A DNA stretch of 34,620 nt from a virus. Of the stretch, positions 26,014 to 34,515 are shown piece after piece; position 1 is the first letter of the stretch, and each line of letters starts with the position of its first letter. The stretch is taken from IMG/VR virus record IMGVR_UViG_3300005831_000036, positions 1 through 34,620 of that record; one strand, 5' to 3'. The position numbers and the translations under genes are program-made. The notes under the pieces are model-generated. The model had not been told where the DNA came from. It saw only the letters and a program-made list of their open reading frames with translations, and did not search any database.

Positions 26014-26934
26014 ATGGCTTTAGCATCGACAAGACAAAGTATAGGTCTTTCAAATGTAGTCTATTCCGTAATGGATGAGTCAACAGACTACTTAAACAAT
26101 GCACCTACCTATGGAACAGTTTACCCATTAGTAGGCGCAAAGGCAATGGAGTTTGATCCAGGCTCAAGCATTGCGCGCGAGTTTGCAGACGACGGTCTAT
26201 TTAATGCCGCCGATGCAGTTGGTGAAATGAAGGTCAATTTCGTATTGGCTTCTATATTACCAGAAGACTATGCACGCATTTTGGGCTATGAATATGCTAA
26301 CGGCATTATTCAGGAAAAGGCTGTTAAACAGTCACCTTCAATCGCAATCGGCTTCAAGGCTTTACGCTCAGGCAATGAATCTGGAAACAACGTATACGAT
26401 TATGTTTGGTTTCCAAAAGTTAAGCTATCGAAGCCAAAAAGCGCTGATAAGACAAAAGCGGCATCAATTGAGTTCAAAGACGTACAGTTTGAAGGTGCAG
26501 TTCTTACCCTTCTTTCAAACGGCGTACACCGTGTTAGAACCCGTTCTGATGACCCTGCAGTAGCAGCCGTTACACTTACCAACTGGTTTACAGCTCCACT
26601 TTATTCTAACAGTGCTGACCTTAACGCACTAAACGTAGCAGTAGCCGCAGCAACGCTTAACTTAAAGTTTACCTTTACCAAGACAGGTGGTGGAAACGTT
26701 ACAATCGCAGCTGCAAATTGCACTACATCAACACTTCCAGTATTGAAAGGCGCATCGGCCGCGCCACTTGCAGGCACTTATGCCGTAACAGGTGCAGGAA
26801 CCGCGTCTTGTGTAGTTACCTTTACGCCAACCGTTGCTTTTGGAACTGCATACATTGCAGGCTATTGCACTAATCTGATTGTAGATCAAAACGGCGTACC
26901 GGCAACACCGGCGGGCGCAGTTATCAGTTACTAA
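26014..26934 (+). CDS. Major tail tube protein with Ig-like C-terminal domain
   Basis: 306 residues. The N-terminal about 190 residues are a tail-tube fold of the siphoviral type (SIGLSNVVYSVMDESTDYLN; AVGEMKVNFVLASILPED; IAIGFKALRSGNESGN). The C-terminal about 110 residues (ALNVAVAAATLNLKFTFTK; AAPLAGTYAVTGAGTASCVV) look like an Ig-like or bacterial cell-surface beta-sandwich, often decorating tail tubes. It forms the tail hexameric stack. The gene is followed by a strong hairpin. Confidence 0.85.
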   Translation: MALASTRQSIGLSNVVYSVMDESTDYLNNAPTYGTVYPLVGAKAMEFDPGSSIAREFADDGLFNAADAVGEMKVNFVLASILPEDYARILGYEYANGIIQEKAVKQSPSIAIGFKALRSGNESGNNVYDYVWFPKVKLSKPKSADKTKAASIEFKDVQFEGAVLTLLSNGVHRVRTRSDDPAVAAVTLTNWFTAPLYSNSADLNALNVAVAAATLNLKFTFTKTGGGNVTIAAANCTTSTLPVLKGASAAPLAGTYAVTGAGTASCVVTFTPTVAFGTAYIAGYCTNLIVDQNGVPATPAGAVISY

Positions 26935-26941
26935 TCTTTAT

Positions 26942-26966
26942 AGCCGGCCAGCATCGGCCGGCTTTA
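26942..26966 (+). terminator. Hairpin after the major tail gene
   Basis: A perfect 8-bp stem AGCCGGCC/GGCCGGCT, loop AGCATC, then TTTACTTT. A partial terminator that would separate high-copy tube protein from lower-copy chaperone and tape measure. Confidence 0.65.
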
Positions 26967-26981
26967 CTTTAGGGGGATTTC

Positions 26982-27437
26982 ATGACTAGGGATATTCAGA
27001 ACATTAAACAAGATCCAATTGTCTTAGACCTAGACAAGCCTAGAAAGTTCTTTTTAGGTATGCGTGGTTTTGCTATTTTAGCGGAAAAGTACGGTTCAGT
27101 ACAGAAAGCGCAAGAAAAGTTTTTTACGCTTTTCATTAAAACAGACGAAAACGGGCAAGCTGTTTCACCTGAAATTACAGTAGAGCTGCTTGAAGCAATT
27201 GTAATATTTGCAAAGGCGGGGCTTGATAAGTTTAACCCCGAAATAGAAACAGCTGACCTAGAAAATATGATCGATTCATCCAATAATACCATGTTCGAGA
27301 TAATGCGCGGCATACTTTACTGCTTTGGTTTTAACTTACCAAAGAACGAAGAGCCTGCCGACCCTATCAAGGCAAGAGCGAAAAAGACTGGCCGTGGGAG
27401 TACTTCTACACAATCGCCCGCTCTTGCCTCGGACTAA
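26982..27437 (+). CDS. Tail assembly chaperone, short form (G)
   Basis: 151 residues. N-terminal VLDLDKPRKFFLGMRGFAIL is the typical start of the phage tail-chaperone family, with a helical body (ENMIDSSNNTMFEIMRGILY). It ends at TAA 27437 in its own frame. A -1 ribosomal frameshift near 27378-27386 would make the longer GT form. It binds the tape measure protein during tail assembly and is not in the finished tail. Confidence 0.85.
   Translation: MTRDIQNIKQDPIVLDLDKPRKFFLGMRGFAILAEKYGSVQKAQEKFFTLFIKTDENGQAVSPEITVELLEAIVIFAKAGLDKFNPEIETADLENMIDSSNNTMFEIMRGILYCFGFNLPKNEEPADPIKARAKKTGRGSTSTQSPALASD
27378..27386 (+). promoter_or_regulatory. Predicted -1 frameshift site
   Basis: GCG AAA AAG in the 0 frame, five A then G. 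A shift of -1 on AAAAAG joins the short chaperone to the overlapping frame ending at 27628. The classic six-A heptamer is not complete here (G-AAA-AAG). Confidence 0.65.
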
Positions 27438-27628
27438 GTGATGAAGAGTTTTGGGGCATGGCTCCAAGAACTCTTTTGGCCATGATTGATGCACATAACG
27501 AAATAGAGAAAGGGAAAGCCATTTTATACGGATATACCGCTCAAGGTGGTAAGGTAGACATGGCAGAGGAACCAGAGGAAGAGCTTGAAGTCCGCGAAGA
27601 GTGCGGGGCGTTTTTCGATAACTTTTAA
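27386..27628 (+). CDS. Tail assembly chaperone, T extension (by frameshift)
   Basis: An 80-codon frame -1 to the short chaperone, with no SD and no early ATG. It reads DWPWEYFYTIARSCLGLSDE, then FWGMAPRTLLAMIDAHNEI, the well-known T-part pattern (W-x2-Y, L-(G/S)-x2-(P/D)-E-x-FW, P-x2-L). The upstream frame is open only from about 27334. The fusion product would be about 215 residues, made at low level. It ends 10 bases before the tape measure gene. Confidence 0.8.
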   Translation, partial: DWPWEYFYTIARSCLGLSDEEFWGMAPRTLLAMIDAHNEIEKGKAILYGYTAQGGKVDMAEEPEEELEVREECGAFFDNF

Positions 27629-27638
27629 GGGGTAGAAT

Positions 27639-30227
27639 ATGGCAAGTATTGCGGAATTATCAGTTTCAATCAATGCCGATACAACGGGATTGCAAAAAGG
27701 CCAAGCTGAAACTAAGGCAATACTTGGCAATATTGGCGCACAGTTTACCGCAATGCCGAAAACAACGGGAACAGCCGTTCAGGGCATGATGGGGCAATTC
27801 GGTAAACTAGCCGTTCAGCTTGTAGGTTTAAGCTCTATATTAAACGTATTCAAGCAAGGCTTAAACTTCAATAAAGAGATGGAAACCGCTAAGGTTGCCT
27901 TTGGTGTTATGATCGGCTCTACTCAAAAAGCCGATTCACTCATTAAACAATTACAAGAGACAGCTAAAAAGACTCCAATGGCTTTTGGTGAACTGCAGGC
28001 AGCCGCTAAGAACTTACTTGCCTTTGGAATAGGCGCAGACGATATAAACAAAAACTTAATAATGATCGGAAACATTGCTTCAGGTATTGGTGCACCGGTT
28101 GAAGACCTGGCCGCTATATTTGGTAAGATAAAGACTTCAGGCCGAGTCATGGCAGATGACCTAAATCAACTCGGCGGGCGTGGTATTCCTGTAATATCCG
28201 AGCTTGCCAAGGTCATGGGCATTGCAGAAACTGAAGTCCGCAAAATGTCTGAACAAGGTAAGATCGGCTTCCCTGAGATAGAAAAGGCTTTTCAAAACAT
28301 GACGGGCGAAGGTGGCAAGTTTGCAGGCATGATGGAAAAGCAAAGCGCTACTTTTGCCGGTATGCTTTCAACTATGCAAGACACGCTTACACAGTTTGCC
28401 GGTAAAATGACCGAATCGCTTATTACACCCATGAAAATGGGCATGACACTTATAGACGGTCTAAACAACCTATTTGGTATGCTCCCAGGCCCGATTCAGA
28501 CAGTCATAGCTAGTTTTGCGGCTTTAGGCTTAGCCGTCGGTGCGGTTATTTTAGGCGCTCAAATGTTAGGCGTTGCACTCCCTGCAGCTTTCGGGCCGTG
28601 GGGTGTTGCTATAGCTGGTGCAATCGCTTTAATACTTGGAGTTGTTGCCGCTTTTGAAGAAATGGCCGATAAATCAAAGAAAAGCGCTGAAGTTATGGGA
28701 ACGGATTTCAGAACTAATACCAAGGATATTAAAGAGCTAGACGCAGCGTTAAAAATTGTAAATGATAACATTCAAACAAATGAAAACTCGCAAAAAGCCG
28801 CTGCTAGCGCCAGGTACAGAGACCAAGAAAGAATAAATGCTCTTAATAAAGAAGCTATAGAGCTTCAAGATAAGAAAAATCAGATTGTAAATGCTATGAA
28901 AAGCTCTACTCAAACAACCGTTGCAAAAACAGAAATAAAACAATCTGAAGATAAAAACCTGGAAGTTTTACAAGAAAAGCAAAAACAGGCCGAGATTGAT
29001 GCGGTAAAAGAAACCGCCGCTGCTAAAGAAAAAGCACGCCTTGATAAAATAGAAATGGATAAAAAAATAGCCGCCGATAAATGGTTAGCCGATAGTACAG
29101 CCCTGCAAAGGGAAGTAAGGGAAGCGGAAGAAAAGCGCATAAGCGATGTTGCAGACTATGAAACAAAAATGCGGGATAACAGGTTAGAGGAAGAAAAAAA
29201 AGCCAATGATGAGTTGACTTCAATATCTATAGCTTCTGCAAATAAAACAAAACAAACTATCGATACCATAATGGGACTTGTAAACTCAAACTCTGACGAT
29301 TTAGGCCGGAACATTTTAACCGCAATTGGCGGTGCTATGCTTGCTTGTATCCCGATGGCTGGCGCCTTAGGTGTTGCTATTGGTGTTGCAGCGGCTCCAC
29401 TGACTATAATTGCTGCTATAATTGCCAGTGTTACTTTTTCAGTAGTAGCGGTTATTGATTTAATACAGCGCGCGGAAAAAGATGCTCAAAAAATGGCACA
29501 ACTAAGCACGGACATTGCTTTATCGGTTATATCTAATAAAGAAAAGATTGAAAAAGCGGCGCTTGATACCACCCTTAAAAACCTTGAAAAAGAACGCCAG
29601 GCGCGTATGAAAGCTGCCGGAATAGTGGTTAAAACGGAAAAAGATGTACAAAAAGAGCGAATGAAGAACCTTGAAGAACAGCTTCAAGCGGCAACCGATG
29701 CAACTGACGAAGAAAGTGCGGCAAAGATACGCGCTACCATAGCTGAACAGCGGATTAACGACGAGTTTGACGAAAAGATGCAGAAAGCAGAGGAAGAAAG
29801 CGCCGCTCGTATGCGCCAGTATGCTTATGACAAAGCTGTAGTAGAAAAGAAAGTCGCACTTGCAACAGCTGAAATTAACCGCTCAAAGCAGAAATCGGAA
29901 ACATTGCCCTGGGATTGGAAAATGAGAGATTCCATTGACGCACTATTTAATACACTCGTTGGTAGCATCCAGAGTATTCCACTCCCTGCCCTTGCCAACG
30001 GTACGAACTTTGCTACAGGTGGTGCGACTTTAGTTGGCGAACGTGGCCCCGAAATTGTGAACATTCCAAAGGGTGCAAGTGTACTGCCTGCCCATGAGTC
30101 TAAAGGCATGAGTGGTAAAGGGAACAATACTTTTATATTTAATTCACCTATGGCACTTAATCCTAGTCAAGCAGCTGAAGCTATGCGAAACAGCATGAGA
30201 CAGTTATCGTTCCAGGGGGCTTTCTAG
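27639..30227 (+). CDS. Tape measure protein (TP901-type)
   Basis: 862 residues, SD TTAAGGGG. The N-terminal core AKVAFGVMIGSTQKADSLIK with TPMAFGELQAAAKNLLAFG is the TP901-like tape measure domain (about 85-250). Hydrophobic segments lie at about 275-340 and 560-610, long helical coiled coils at 380-545 and 615-760, and the C-terminal NGTNFATGGATLVGERGPE motif. It sets tail length and enters the host membrane during DNA delivery. The length suggests a tail of about 120-130 nm by the usual 0.15 nm per residue. It is the longest gene in the window. Confidence 0.9.
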   Translation: MASIAELSVSINADTTGLQKGQAETKAILGNIGAQFTAMPKTTGTAVQGMMGQFGKLAVQLVGLSSILNVFKQGLNFNKEMETAKVAFGVMIGSTQKADSLIKQLQETAKKTPMAFGELQAAAKNLLAFGIGADDINKNLIMIGNIASGIGAPVEDLAAIFGKIKTSGRVMADDLNQLGGRGIPVISELAKVMGIAETEVRKMSEQGKIGFPEIEKAFQNMTGEGGKFAGMMEKQSATFAGMLSTMQDTLTQFAGKMTESLITPMKMGMTLIDGLNNLFGMLPGPIQTVIASFAALGLAVGAVILGAQMLGVALPAAFGPWGVAIAGAIALILGVVAAFEEMADKSKKSAEVMGTDFRTNTKDIKELDAALKIVNDNIQTNENSQKAAASARYRDQERINALNKEAIELQDKKNQIVNAMKSSTQTTVAKTEIKQSEDKNLEVLQEKQKQAEIDAVKETAAAKEKARLDKIEMDKKIAADKWLADSTALQREVREAEEKRISDVADYETKMRDNRLEEEKKANDELTSISIASANKTKQTIDTIMGLVNSNSDDLGRNILTAIGGAMLACIPMAGALGVAIGVAAAPLTIIAAIIASVTFSVVAVIDLIQRAEKDAQKMAQLSTDIALSVISNKEKIEKAALDTTLKNLEKERQARMKAAGIVVKTEKDVQKERMKNLEEQLQAATDATDEESAAKIRATIAEQRINDEFDEKMQKAEEESAARMRQYAYDKAVVEKKVALATAEINRSKQKSETLPWDWKMRDSIDALFNTLVGSIQSIPLPALANGTNFATGGATLVGERGPEIVNIPKGASVLPAHESKGMSGKGNNTFIFNSPMALNPSQAAEAMRNSMRQLSFQGAF

Positions 30228-30272
30228 TAGATACTAGACAATTGTTAAGTATTTTGGTAAGGTGGTGGCACT

Positions 30273-31904
30273 ATGAGAAAACTAACCTTTACTAACAGCG
30301 CTGGCACCTCAATTGTTTTTGGAGATGCCACGCTTTCAATACGTTCAATCACCGGAATTGGTGAAACCGGTCAAGACGACCAAAACCAGAAAGCACCTTT
30401 TCAAGACGGTGAAACCTACATTGACACGCTACTTAATGCCCGTGAAATTACGCTTGAAGGCATCATAAATAAAGCTCAATTATTTACCGCAATTAATACC
30501 CAGCGTGATTTAATGCTCAAAACTTTAAACCCTAAGCTTGGAGAGGGCACGATACTGTATGAATACGACGGTGGGAGCCGTGAAATTACAGCCGTTCCTA
30601 CTTTACCGGTTTTTAGTAATAAAGTTTTTCAAAATCCGTGGCAAAACTACCAGGTTACTTTTAAATGTCACGACCCATATTGGCGATCGGCAACAGATAC
30701 AACCATAAACCTACCGACACCAGTAACAGGCTCGCAGACGGTTATAACCGCAACAGCTAATAGCGCTAGCAGTATAAAACGCGCCGATAATAAACTAATG
30801 GTTGCTTATAGACGCGGAAGTGACGGTTTTTTAGTACACAAAACAAGCACGGACGGTACTACGTGGAGCGCTGAAACAGTTATAAACGGAGCTGCAATAC
30901 TCTATTGCTCACTAAAACAACTGCTAGACGGGTCGTATATATGTGCTTATGTCAGAGATAGCGACGATTTTCTAGTACACAGAACAAGTGCAGACGGTAT
31001 AACATGGAGCGCGGAAACAGTTATAAACGGCGCTGCAAGTGCATACCCTTCAATAGTACAACTTCTTTCAGGCGGCTTTGTTTGCGCTTATACTAGGATA
31101 AGTGATGATTATGTAGTTTGCAGAACTAGCACAACCGGAGCAACATGGAGCGACCCTGAAACAGTTATAAACGGGGCTGTTAGCTCAAACTGTTCTTTGA
31201 TTCAACGCAGCGATACTGTCCTAATGATAGCTTATATCATTGGAAGTGGTAATTACTTAATGAGTAGGACTAGCACTGATTTTGGTGTAACATGGTCTAC
31301 AGAAGCAACGATTGTAAACAGTTCAACTGGCGGATGTTTCTTAATACAGCGAGATAACAACACTCTTTATCTTTTTTATATAGTGTCTACCAATTTATAT
31401 CAAAAAGCAAGTAGTAATTTTACAACATGGTCTGATTATTCCGTAGTCGATTCAGGCAGGCCAAGCGGGGCATCCGCTGTTTTTACAAGCAATGTTCAAA
31501 TGAACTTTTTTTATACCAGTTTTGGCGGTGACGTTGTTACAGCGGCCAGAACCGTTACATCTGTCCCGGCTACAGTAACAGGCCATACATCGACACCCAT
31601 TATAGTTAGACTTGACGCCCCGTCTGTAAACCCTAGAGTCGTAAATGCGGACACTTTAGAATACATAGGCATTTTAGCAACGCTTGCTGCGGGCGATTAT
31701 TTCATAATCAATACTGCTTTTGGTAAAAAATCTGTAGAGCTTTGGCAAGGTGGCGTCAAGAAAAATGGCATGGCTTTTCTTGACATAAATAGTACGTTTT
31801 TTGACCTTTCCACAGGTGTAAATACTGTTTACTATGAAGATGATGAAGTTGCTTCAAGCGCTACGGCTACACTAACATTTACAGAGAGGTATTTAGGTTT
31901 ATGA
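30273..31904 (+). CDS. Distal tail protein (Dit) with inserted beta-propeller
   Basis: 543 residues. Residues 1-145 are a siphoviral Dit ring domain (LTFTNSAGTSIVFGDATLSI; FKCHDPYWRS). About 150-420 are five or six repeats with Asp-box motifs: STDGTTW (about 192), SADGITW (about 240), STTGATW (about 286), STDFGVTW (about 334) and SSNFTTW (about 380). This is the sialidase/BNR propeller signature. About 435-543 are the galectin-like C-terminal Dit domain (TPIIVRLDAPSVNPRVVNA; AAGDYFIINTAFGKKSVELW). It joins tail tube to tip and could bind host carbohydrate. The 4-base overlap with the tip gene suggests coupling. Confidence 0.85.
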   Translation: MRKLTFTNSAGTSIVFGDATLSIRSITGIGETGQDDQNQKAPFQDGETYIDTLLNAREITLEGIINKAQLFTAINTQRDLMLKTLNPKLGEGTILYEYDGGSREITAVPTLPVFSNKVFQNPWQNYQVTFKCHDPYWRSATDTTINLPTPVTGSQTVITATANSASSIKRADNKLMVAYRRGSDGFLVHKTSTDGTTWSAETVINGAAILYCSLKQLLDGSYICAYVRDSDDFLVHRTSADGITWSAETVINGAASAYPSIVQLLSGGFVCAYTRISDDYVVCRTSTTGATWSDPETVINGAVSSNCSLIQRSDTVLMIAYIIGSGNYLMSRTSTDFGVTWSTEATIVNSSTGGCFLIQRDNNTLYLFYIVSTNLYQKASSNFTTWSDYSVVDSGRPSGASAVFTSNVQMNFFYTSFGGDVVTAARTVTSVPATVTGHTSTPIIVRLDAPSVNPRVVNADTLEYIGILATLAAGDYFIINTAFGKKSVELWQGGVKKNGMAFLDINSTFFDLSTGVNTVYYEDDEVASSATATLTFTERYLGL

Positions 31905-33685
31905 GTGTACCTCAATTATCAATTCGGTGCTTTGATTCGTCGCTTAATCTACTTACAGAGCTTGATACGTACGAAAGTGCGTATTTTAGCCGTTCATGGT
32001 ATGATATAGGCGACTTTGCAATAAAAATAAACTGGAACCTTACAGACGCAGCTGGCTTCCGTTTTGCTTCATACTTTACTATTGGTAATTATGTACTGTT
32101 TGGAACTGATTACTTAAAAATCGGCCAAATCCTAGAAATAGAAAAGACCGTAGACCAAGGCGGTAAAGGCTCACAGTTTGTTACTGTTAAAGGTAAGGAA
32201 GCTAAAACAATCCTTACTCAAAGGCTTGTAGAGCCGACCACTACCGCTAACTATACAGCCGTAGGAGTTGCGGAAACAGTTATAAAGAACCTTGTAAAGT
32301 CACAGATAGGCTCAACAGCAACCGCGAACCGCATACACCCGCTTGTAAATGTTACTACAGATCAAACACGAGGCTCAAGCGTAACTGTTTCAAGCCGTTT
32401 TGTTATGCTATCTGAAGAAATCCGTAAGGCTGCTTTAGCTTCAAGCATGGGTAGTTCTTTTAGTTTCAACCCTACCACAAAGTTACTTGATTTTGAATGT
32501 TATGAGGGCACGGATAGAACCGCTAGCCAATCAGTCAACCCACGCATGATTATTTCGACCGATTACGACACTTTGAAGTCTGCAAGCGTAAAAACCAGTT
32601 ATGCTACCTATAAAAACTTAGTCTATGCAGCGGGTCAAGGCATTGGTACAGCCCGAAACATTCGTAAAGTATATTCAGGAACAGAACCCTCAGGCGCTGC
32701 AAGGCGTGAAGTCTTTTCGGATATGCGGGAACTTTTTACATCGACCGAAATTGATGCAAAGGGCGCAAATGTTTTAGCGGGGCTTACTACCCAAAAGTTT
32801 ATTGATGCAAAGGCTTTAGTTTACAGCCAATATGTTCTAGGTACGGATTACAACTTAGGCGATATTGTTACGGTAAAAGCGTATGATGAAAACCTTGATA
32901 CACGGATTACAGCTGTAAAAGAATCATGGGCAAATCTAAGTTATGAAATCGATTTAACCTTTGACAAGCCATATCCAGAACTTCCTAAACAAATACAAAG
33001 CAATGTCTTTAATGCGACTCAAGTACAAAACAACTCGGAAACAGGCATAAGTCAAACAACGATTACAAGCACTTACACGATTGAAAATAGTGAAAAACTT
33101 GTACTGGTAAACACTAACAACGCTGTGACCATAAACATTCCTACCGGTCTACCGATTGGTAAAGAGCTTGAAGTACAGCGCGTTTCAAGCGGGTTGACCA
33201 CTAACGCCGTGACTTTAAGCTTTACAGGTGAGACTATTTACGCAGCTTCTAGTATAGCCCTTTTTGGGAATACACTTGCAAAGTTTGTAAAGTATACAGA
33301 ACATTTTGTAATTAGAAAAATTACCTCAACTACATGGGAACTAATAGCGGGGGAGGATTCCGGAGCAAATACAAACGGTGATTATATCAATAGCTATAAT
33401 AAAAAATCAAAACAAACAGGTATTGTTAGTCAAAGTTTAGCAACTACTACTTTTGTAGGCAACCTGTATATCAGTCCAAGCTATTCAGTATCACTGCCAT
33501 ACACATTTAAAACCGGATCACCTCATGTAAACACTTTTTTTGTACCGTATAGCAGTGAAGCACAATGGATAGCAGGATCAGCAACAGCCGATACGGAAAG
33601 CACTTTGTATTATCGTGCATGGTGTTTTGCATCGGCTACAGCTACTAGAGATATTTTATGGACAAGCCAAGGTTATTGGATTTAA
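31901..33685 (+). CDS. Tail-tip protein (Gp37-like) with receptor-binding end
   Basis: 594 residues. Residues about 1-360 match the ReqiPepy6 Gp37-like tail-associated group: LNLLTELDTYESAYFSRSWY, FAIKINWN, GQILEIEKTVDQGGKGSQFV, VKGKEAKTIL, AATVY-type stretches and DTRITAVKESW. From about 365 the sequence becomes Thr/Asn/Ser-rich and beta-like (TIENSEKLVLVNTNNAVTIN), ending AWCFASATATRDILWTSQGY, similar in layout to tail-fibre tips. It forms the hub and probably contacts the receptor. One ORF replaces the usual separate fibre gene. It overlaps the Dit stop by 4 bases. Confidence 0.8.
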   Translation: MSVPQLSIRCFDSSLNLLTELDTYESAYFSRSWYDIGDFAIKINWNLTDAAGFRFASYFTIGNYVLFGTDYLKIGQILEIEKTVDQGGKGSQFVTVKGKEAKTILTQRLVEPTTTANYTAVGVAETVIKNLVKSQIGSTATANRIHPLVNVTTDQTRGSSVTVSSRFVMLSEEIRKAALASSMGSSFSFNPTTKLLDFECYEGTDRTASQSVNPRMIISTDYDTLKSASVKTSYATYKNLVYAAGQGIGTARNIRKVYSGTEPSGAARREVFSDMRELFTSTEIDAKGANVLAGLTTQKFIDAKALVYSQYVLGTDYNLGDIVTVKAYDENLDTRITAVKESWANLSYEIDLTFDKPYPELPKQIQSNVFNATQVQNNSETGISQTTITSTYTIENSEKLVLVNTNNAVTINIPTGLPIGKELEVQRVSSGLTTNAVTLSFTGETIYAASSIALFGNTLAKFVKYTEHFVIRKITSTTWELIAGEDSGANTNGDYINSYNKKSKQTGIVSQSLATTTFVGNLYISPSYSVSLPYTFKTGSPHVNTFFVPYSSEAQWIAGSATADTESTLYYRAWCFASATATRDILWTSQGYWI

Positions 33686-33704
33686 TCTTAATAAGGGGTA
33701 AAAA

Positions 33705-34004
33705 ATGAGTGCCGATTTAATTGCTATCGTTGTATCTATTCTTAGTGTTTTAGTAAGCCTTTCTATTATTGCAAGTTTTTTCTATGCAAGAATGAAAGAC
33801 GCAGAAGACCGGGGTAGGCAGAAGGAACGGATAGACAAGCTAGAAGCGCAACAAAAAGCGCATGAAGATGCAGTTGAAAAAAAGTTTGACAAGAACGATA
33901 TCCAATTTGAAAAGGTTTTGGACAAACTAGAAAAAATATCATGCGATTTAAGAATGTACTTTGACACCCATGTGCAAAACTACCATAGGGAAGGCAAAGA
34001 ATGA
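33705..34004 (+). CDS. Membrane-anchored coiled-coil protein, copy 2
   Basis: 99 residues, SD AAGGGG. TM helix at about 5-27 (LIAIVVSILSVLVSLSIIASFF), then a heptad-rich helix to about 85 (IDKLEAQQKAHEDAVEKKFD). This is the complete form of the truncated gene at 1-216. Topology suggests an inner-membrane anchor with cytoplasmic or periplasmic coiled coil. Starts the second lysis-type cassette after the tail genes; ends with an ATGA overlap with the peptidase-like gene. Confidence 0.7.
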   Translation: MSADLIAIVVSILSVLVSLSIIASFFYARMKDAEDRGRQKERIDKLEAQQKAHEDAVEKKFDKNDIQFEKVLDKLEKISCDLRMYFDTHVQNYHREGKE

Positions 34005-34504
34005 TCGAACTACCAAAAACAATAGACCTACCTAAACAAACAGAAAGCCCGTCAAGCCATGTCCGCGGGTATGGCTGCAAGGCCCATAGTGACATGGGTA
34101 TGGTGCAACTATACCTAAAACACGGTATGGCACCTGAAGAAGTGCTTTTAGTCATTGAGCGGGCTATTAAAGCGGGCTTTATTCTGGATAACACGCTACC
34201 TACCTCTCAAAACGGCTGGTATAGATGCTTTGTGAAAGACCCTGTAAGCCTAATAGCCTTGACCGGTGAATACTTTGGGCGCAAGATAAGCGGTAAAGAG
34301 CTAAGCCGTGGAGTCCCGGATAGTAAGAACATTCCGCTCAGGTACGATTTTATGCAGATTGAATGGGCAACGGATATAGGTAGCCATTTCGGGCTAGGCG
34401 ACTGGGTTAATGGTAAGATTGAAACGATGTATAACCCATGGCCAAGCTTAAAAGTAAACGGTATTCGTACTGTTAGATATTGGCGCATATTTGAGACAGC
34501 TTAA
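34001..34504 (+). CDS. Candidate C39-like cysteine peptidase (possible endolysin), copy 2
   Basis: 167 residues; the homologue at 213-698 lacks 6 N-terminal residues. Conserved: Cys26 (GYGC), Cys76 (WYRCFVKD), His129 (GSHFGLGDW), Asn145 (YNPW). This gives the Cys-His-Asn order of papain-like C39 peptidases. A long middle block (SLIALTGEYFGRKISGKEL) is nearly identical in both copies. No signal peptide is seen, so holin-dependent release would be needed if it is a lysin. Alternative: a non-lytic peptidase or a tail-associated protein. Function is an inference. Confidence 0.55.
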   Translation: MIELPKTIDLPKQTESPSSHVRGYGCKAHSDMGMVQLYLKHGMAPEEVLLVIERAIKAGFILDNTLPTSQNGWYRCFVKDPVSLIALTGEYFGRKISGKELSRGVPDSKNIPLRYDFMQIEWATDIGSHFGLGDWVNGKIETMYNPWPSLKVNGIRTVRYWRIFETA

Positions 34505-34515
34505 AGGAAGGTGGT

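Noticed and set aside
30845-31480. Diversity-generating retroelement variable region in the Dit repeats
   Set aside because: The repeats are normal Asp-box blades. No reverse transcriptase or adenine-biased template repeat was seen in the window.
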